Shown here piece by piece: positions 7,266-9,070 of a DNA stretch of 9,070 bases. A program made the translations under genes and the position numbers. The notes under the pieces are model-generated. The model saw only the letters and a program-made list of their open reading frames with translations. It did no database searches and was not told the DNA's origin. The DNA comes from Gemmatimonadota bacterium (lineage in GTDB: Bacteria > Gemmatimonadota > Gemmatimonadetes > Gemmatimonadales > GWC2-71-9): assembly GCA_016180765.1 (NCBI GenBank), contig JACPAP010000016.1, forward strand, positions 1 to 9,070, written 5' to 3'. Position 1 is the first letter of the stretch, and the number at the start of each line of letters is the position of its first letter.

Positions 7266-7568
7266 ATGGACGGCCGGGAGCGGATCGCCGAGCTGCTGGA
7301 TGCGGCCGTGGGCCGGGCACGCGCCCTGCTGGACGGGGGAGGCATGCCCCCGGATGAAGTGTCGAACGTCATGATGTTCTACGTCCTGGCGGACCACCTG
7401 CTGAGCGCTGCGCGGGCCGTCGACCAGCCCTTGAATCCCGCCACCCTCGCCGGCGGCCTGCGGCAGCTCCAGGCCCGCTGCTCCGGCACACTGGCGGACC
7501 AGCGCCAGCGGGTCGAGGCCGCGCTGGGCGAGGCCGAGAACGTCGATTGGGACTATCGAACCGCGTGA
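7266..7568 (+). CDS. Hypothetical protein, 100 residues
   Basis: Not recognised. The predicted product is small, soluble and mainly helical: MDGRERIAELLDAAVGRARALLD, a central DEVSNVMMFYVLADHLLSAARAV, a third helical stretch GGLRQLQARCSGTL, and an acidic end (AENVDWDYRTA). No membrane segment, signal peptide or metal motif is visible. Codon use is G+C-rich like that of the neighbours, which supports a real resident gene. The ATG at 7266 has GGGGAGG (7256-7262) only 3 nt upstream, rather close. An in-frame GTG at 7239 with GAGG at 7230-7233 is an alternative start that would add nine residues. It stands alone between the palindrome and the mobile element, so context gives no function. Confidence 0.6.
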   Translation: MDGRERIAELLDAAVGRARALLDGGGMPPDEVSNVMMFYVLADHLLSAARAVDQPLNPATLAGGLRQLQARCSGTLADQRQRVEAALGEAENVDWDYRTA

Positions 7569-7583
7569 GGCGCTGCCGCCACC

Positions 7584-7592
7584 CACCGAACG
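7584..7592 (+). repeat. Target-site duplication, left copy (CACCGAACG)
   Basis: Perfect 9-bp direct repeat with 8606-8614, directly abutting the left inverted terminus. Nine base pairs is a characteristic duplication length of IS1-type insertion. The identity extends 3 bp further upstream (ACC), where the right copy overlaps the terminus itself, probably by chance. Confidence 0.75.
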
Positions 7593-7609
7593 GGTAACGG
7601 TCCAGTTTC
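7593..7609 (+). repeat. Left terminal inverted repeat of the IS1-like element
   Basis: GGTAACGGTCCAGTTTC matches the complement of 8589-8605 at 16 of 17 positions. GTAACGG (7594-7600) also pairs perfectly with CCGTTAC (7612-7618) across 11 nt, so this end could form its own hairpin. The right end carries CCCGTTACA (8578-8586) in the same plus-strand orientation as 7611-7619. Confidence 0.75.
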
Positions 7610-7658
7610 CCCCGTTACAGAGGTTGCGCCGGATTGAGTAGGCCGTAGGTTCAACCGC

Positions 7659-7706
7659 ATGGCACTTGTGAAATGCCCGGCCTGCGGGGGAGACGTTTCG
7701 TCGTGA
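7659..7706 (+). pseudogene. Zinc-ribbon N-terminal relic, possibly the transposase start
   Basis: A 15-codon frame, MALVKCPACGGDVSS, ends at TGA 7704-7706. The CPACG half-knuckle after a short start is how many zinc-ribbon proteins begin, and IS1-type transposases also start with a CPxC zinc finger. The second half of the ribbon is missing. The transposase C-terminal relic follows 7 nt later in another frame, so this may be the 5' end of the same gene joined by an internal deletion. Too short for certainty. Confidence 0.35.
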
Positions 7707-7713
7707 TGCCCTG

Positions 7714-7887
7714 ATGAAGCGGAAAGCTGACGCTGGCAAACTCCACTTCTGTCGGGCGCATGGGACGCTGACGAAGGCCGCGGGCGGAGTCCATAGGTCC
7801 CCGGCGATGGCGGCGGGGCTCACCGACCACGTTTGGAAGATCGAGGAGCTTCTGACCCTCATGGACCCTGCCCGGCCTTTGCGGTAA
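7714..7887 (+). pseudogene. Transposase C-terminal fragment (IS1-type)
   Basis: A 57-codon open stretch contains KLHFCRAHGTLTKAAGG and then SPAMAAGLTDHVWKIEEL before a TAA stop. The FCR-H-TL and TPAMAAG-TDHVW-EEL wording is the usual C-terminus of a widespread IS1-like/DDE transposase family (recognised from memory). The DDE catalytic core that should precede it is absent: only about 100 nt separate this tail from the left inverted repeat. It is therefore a remnant and cannot encode an active transposase. It agrees with the IS1-like ends of the surrounding element. Confidence 0.65.
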
Positions 7888-7946
7888 AGGCACGTTCAGA
7901 CGGCCCCCCACTTGACGGCCGTGGAACCAAACTGCCCTTTATACGT

Positions 7947-7952
7947 TAGAAT
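7947..7952 (+). promoter_or_regulatory. Candidate -10 box for the hicBA-like module
   Basis: TAGAAT matches five of six bases of the -10 consensus and lies in an A+T-rich patch (TTTATACGTTAGAATTGG) unlike the rest of the window. It would give a leader of about 31 nt before the ATG at 7991. No -35 box lies at 16-18 bp; TTGACG at 7912-7917 is too far (29 bp). It lies inside the mobile element, so the module would carry its own promoter. Confidence 0.35.
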
Positions 7953-7990
7953 TGGTTGGCAACTATCCGCCCTATCAGGGGTCGCGCATC

Positions 7991-8338
7991 ATGCTGTTCG
8001 GCAAGAAGAAGGCCGTCATCGTCAAGGTGGAGGCGACTAACATCCTTTGGCAGGGCCACCAGGACCCACAGACCGGGACCTGGGTAGGCGTCTGCAAAGC
8101 CCTGAACTTGAACGCCGCTGGCGACACCTTTCAGGAGTTGCAGGCGTGCGCCAACGACGCCATGGCCTTGCTGTTTACTGATCTCCTAAACGAAGGTGAG
8201 CTTGCGGACTTCCTGCGCGTCAATGGCTGGTCCCTCGGTACTCAGCTTCCTGCGCCCGGGATTCGTCCACTCTTCGATATACCCGCAGACTGGAATAGCA
8301 AAGCGCGTTATGAAGAGCTGGTCCCTGCCGTGAGATGA
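7991..8338 (+). CDS. HicB-like antitoxin family protein
   Basis: Probable antitoxin of a HicAB-like toxin-antitoxin pair. In the family, HicB neutralises the HicA RNase and often represses the operon. The 115 residues open with a beta strand (AVIVKVEATNILW, 8-20). A HicB-type partial RNase H-like core follows: GTWVGVCKALNLNAAGDTFQELQACANDAMALLF (29-62), in place of the usual GxYxA-x-PELPGC-x-GDTxEEAxxN pattern. The C-terminal half (GELADFLRVNGWSL..., PADWNSKARYEELVPAVR) shows no recognised DNA-binding motif, so autoregulation is uncertain. The ATG at 7991 has AGGGG (7977-7981) 9 nt upstream; an in-frame TTG at 7952 is less likely because it overlaps the -10 box. It overlaps the next gene by 4 nt (ATGA). 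Less G+C-rich than the chromosomal genes, as expected for transferred cargo. Confidence 0.65.
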   Translation: MLFGKKKAVIVKVEATNILWQGHQDPQTGTWVGVCKALNLNAAGDTFQELQACANDAMALLFTDLLNEGELADFLRVNGWSLGTQLPAPGIRPLFDIPADWNSKARYEELVPAVR

Positions 8339-8568
8339 GGATTTCCCGCGAACAGGTCCGTAAGAGGATTCTGCGGGAGAACTTCAGTTACAAGGGCGAG
8401 ACCGACAAAGTTGAGCTGTACCGACAGGCAGGGACCAAGCAAAGGGTAGCGCTCCCCCGACGAGAACTCTACGAAGAGACGTTAGTCCGCATCATCTTGG
8501 CCCAAGCGGGTCTCTCACCAAGCCAGATTGACGAGTTTCTCCGGTCTGCCGTCAAGTCCGAGCGATGA
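8335..8568 (+). CDS. HicA-like protein lacking the catalytic histidine
   Basis: A 77-residue partner of the HicB-like gene, translationally coupled through an ATGA overlap. The layout follows HicA (double-stranded-RNA-binding fold mRNA interferase): an N-terminal helix (ISREQVRKRILRENF), a beta region ending in RVALPRRELYEETL (37-50), and the HicA-like end VRIILAQAGLSPSQIDEFL (51-69), close to the usual V-P-H-K-E-L-GTLRxILKQAGIS...EFL pattern. The expected KGSHH catalytic turn reads KGETD (20-24), and the protein has no histidine anywhere. It may be an inactive toxin, use other chemistry, or be a diverged RNA-binding protein. The order antitoxin then toxin is the reverse of E. coli hicAB but is found elsewhere. 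No stop or frameshift suggests decay. Confidence 0.6.
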   Translation: MRISREQVRKRILRENFSYKGETDKVELYRQAGTKQRVALPRRELYEETLVRIILAQAGLSPSQIDEFLRSAVKSER

Positions 8569-8588
8569 GACGGCATTCCCGTTACAAT

Positions 8589-8605
8589 GAAACTGGACCA
8601 TTACC
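8589..8605 (-). repeat. Right terminal inverted repeat of the IS1-like element
   Basis: Read on the minus strand, GGTAATGGTCCAGTTTC differs from the left terminus only at position 6 (T for C). The right copy of the 9-bp duplication follows at once. Confidence 0.75.
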
Positions 8606-8614
8606 CACCGAACG
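8606..8614 (+). repeat. Target-site duplication, right copy (CACCGAACG)
   Basis: Identical to 7584-7592. Removing one copy and the element restores a 69-bp spacer between the hypothetical gene (stop at 7568) and the HNH gene (start at 8660). Confidence 0.75.
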
Positions 8615-8621
8615 CTCGCCA

Positions 8622-8650
8622 TTGCAAGACCTTACACCCCTGCGTAGAAT
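8622..8650 (+). promoter_or_regulatory. Promoter of the HNH gene, nearly leaderless
   Basis: TTGCAA (8622-8627) and TAGAAT (8645-8650) are separated by exactly 17 bp; they match four and five of six consensus bases. The expected start is near 8657, about 3 nt before the ATG at 8660, and no Shine-Dalgarno sequence precedes that ATG. The promoter lies wholly outside the mobile element, starting 8 nt after the target duplication, so the insertion left it intact. Confidence 0.6.
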
Positions 8651-8659
8651 TCGTCTCTT

Positions 8660-9070
8660 ATGCGCTGCCTCGCGCTGAACGCGTCCTTCGAACCGCTGAC
8701 TATGGTCCCGGTGCGCCGGGCCCTGCGTCTGATCATCGACGGCAAGGCCGAAATCGTCGAAACCGACGGCGACGGCGTGGTGCGCAGTATCAGCGTCTCG
8801 GTGCCTCGGCCCGCGGTGATCCGGTTGGTTCGGTTCATCCACGTGCCGCGCAAGTTCCGCCGGCAGGTTACCAATACGTTCCTGTTCGCCCGCGACGACT
8901 ACAGCTGCCAGTTCTGCGGCCGGCGCCAGAACCAGCTCCGCTTCCGGGAGTGCCTCACCCGAGATCACCTGGTGCCGCTCTCGCGTGGCGGTACCAACGA
9001 TTGGACCAACGTCATCACCGCGTGTTCGTCCTGCAACACCAGAAAGGGCAATCGGCTGCCCCAAGAGTGC
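8660..9070 (+). CDS. HNH endonuclease-family protein, 3' end beyond window
   Basis: The frame stays open to the last base; 137 residues are visible. The N-terminal half begins MRCLALNASFEPLTMVPVRRAL with IIDGKAEIVE, typical of a widespread stand-alone HNH protein of bacteria. The nuclease domain follows: Cys83-x2-Cys86 (YSCQFCG), Asp102-His103 (TRDHLVPLSRGG), Asn117 (DWTNVITA), and Cys122-x2-Cys125 followed by Asn126 (CSSCNTRKG). The four cysteines should bind a structural zinc, and the DH...N...N pattern forms the beta-beta-alpha metal nuclease site, with Asn in the place of the last His. Such proteins cut DNA in other families, but the role of this lineage is unknown. It stands alone, so no defence operon can be claimed. 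The start at 8660 is the first codon of the conserved MRCLALN opening. Confidence 0.9.
   Translation, partial: MRCLALNASFEPLTMVPVRRALRLIIDGKAEIVETDGDGVVRSISVSVPRPAVIRLVRFIHVPRKFRRQVTNTFLFARDDYSCQFCGRRQNQLRFRECLTRDHLVPLSRGGTNDWTNVITACSSCNTRKGNRLPQEC

Larger units (their letters stand above)
7593..8605. mobile_element. Non-autonomous IS1-like element carrying a HicBA-like module
   Basis: A 1013-bp segment bounded by inverted termini GGTAACGGTCCAGTTTC (7593-7609) and its complement at 8589-8605 (16 of 17 matching), flanked by a perfect 9-bp direct repeat. The GGTAATG... terminus and the 9-bp duplication resemble IS1-family ends (E. coli IS1 right end begins GGTAATGACTCCAACTTA, from memory). The interior holds a broken transposase (7659-7887) and an intact two-gene hicBA-like module (7991-8568) whose base composition is visibly less G+C-rich than the host genes. 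With no working transposase, movement would need a related IS1 element in trans. Family assignment is inference; the inverted ends and duplication are seen directly. Confidence 0.7.

Noticed and set aside
7594..7618. GTAACGG...CCGTTAC hairpin as a terminator for the hypothetical gene
   Set aside because: The stem is only 7 bp with an 11-nt loop and no T-tract follows; it is better explained as part of the element's terminus.
6726..7862. 378-codon minus-strand frame from the mobile element into argH
   Set aside because: Antisense to argH and the hypothetical gene; no recognisable domain, and it spans the target-site duplication and the left end of the element.
8581..9064. Minus-strand open frames opposite the HNH gene
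   Set aside because: The plus strand encodes an HNH protein with all four zinc cysteines; the minus-strand frames are shadows.
1..9070. CRISPR array, tRNA, rRNA or riboswitch
   Set aside because: No regularly spaced direct repeats, no tRNA-like cloverleaf and no recognised riboswitch core were seen by reading; absence is not proven without a covariance-model search.

Overview
The window comes from a G+C-rich bacterium with densely packed genes (overlapping starts and stops, few spacers). The gene set (bidirectional tyrS/PBP1A start region, amidohydrolase, argR-argG-argH, a four-cysteine HNH protein, a TTCACCGCAG-type dispersed palindrome) fits an environmental lineage such as Gemmatimonadota or a similar phylum. 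That placement is an impression from gene content, not a demonstrated assignment.

Layout. At 1-515 (minus strand) lies the 5' part of a tyrosyl-tRNA synthetase gene, cut by the window edge. It diverges, across only 26 bp, from a class A penicillin-binding protein (542-2710). That gene overlaps an amidohydrolase (2707-3972, probably a rare CTG start in a CTGA overlap), which overlaps the arginine repressor gene argR (3969-4424, ATGA overlap). These three look like one transcription unit. Next is a strong-looking sigma70 promoter with an 18-bp palindrome over the expected transcription start, a candidate ARG box, driving argG (4497-5720) and argH (5720-7090, 1-nt overlap). ArgG and ArgH are the last two enzymes of arginine synthesis, so the repressor and its likely target sit side by side.

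After argH come a 76-bp imperfect palindrome of a dispersed-repeat type (7114-7189) and an unrecognised 100-residue protein (7266-7568).

The most unusual part is 7584-8614: a 1013-bp element with 17-bp inverted termini starting GGTAAyGG, bracketed by a perfect 9-bp direct repeat CACCGAACG. The termini and the 9-bp duplication resemble IS1-family elements. Inside are only scraps of a transposase gene (a zinc-ribbon-like N-terminus and a 57-codon C-terminal tail) plus an intact two-gene module, a HicB-like antitoxin overlapping a HicA-like protein that contains no histidine at all. This reads as a non-autonomous IS1-like element carrying a toxin-antitoxin-like module, with a visible target duplication.

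Outside the element, a promoter with an almost leaderless start drives an HNH endonuclease-family gene (8660 to the window end, 3' end missing).
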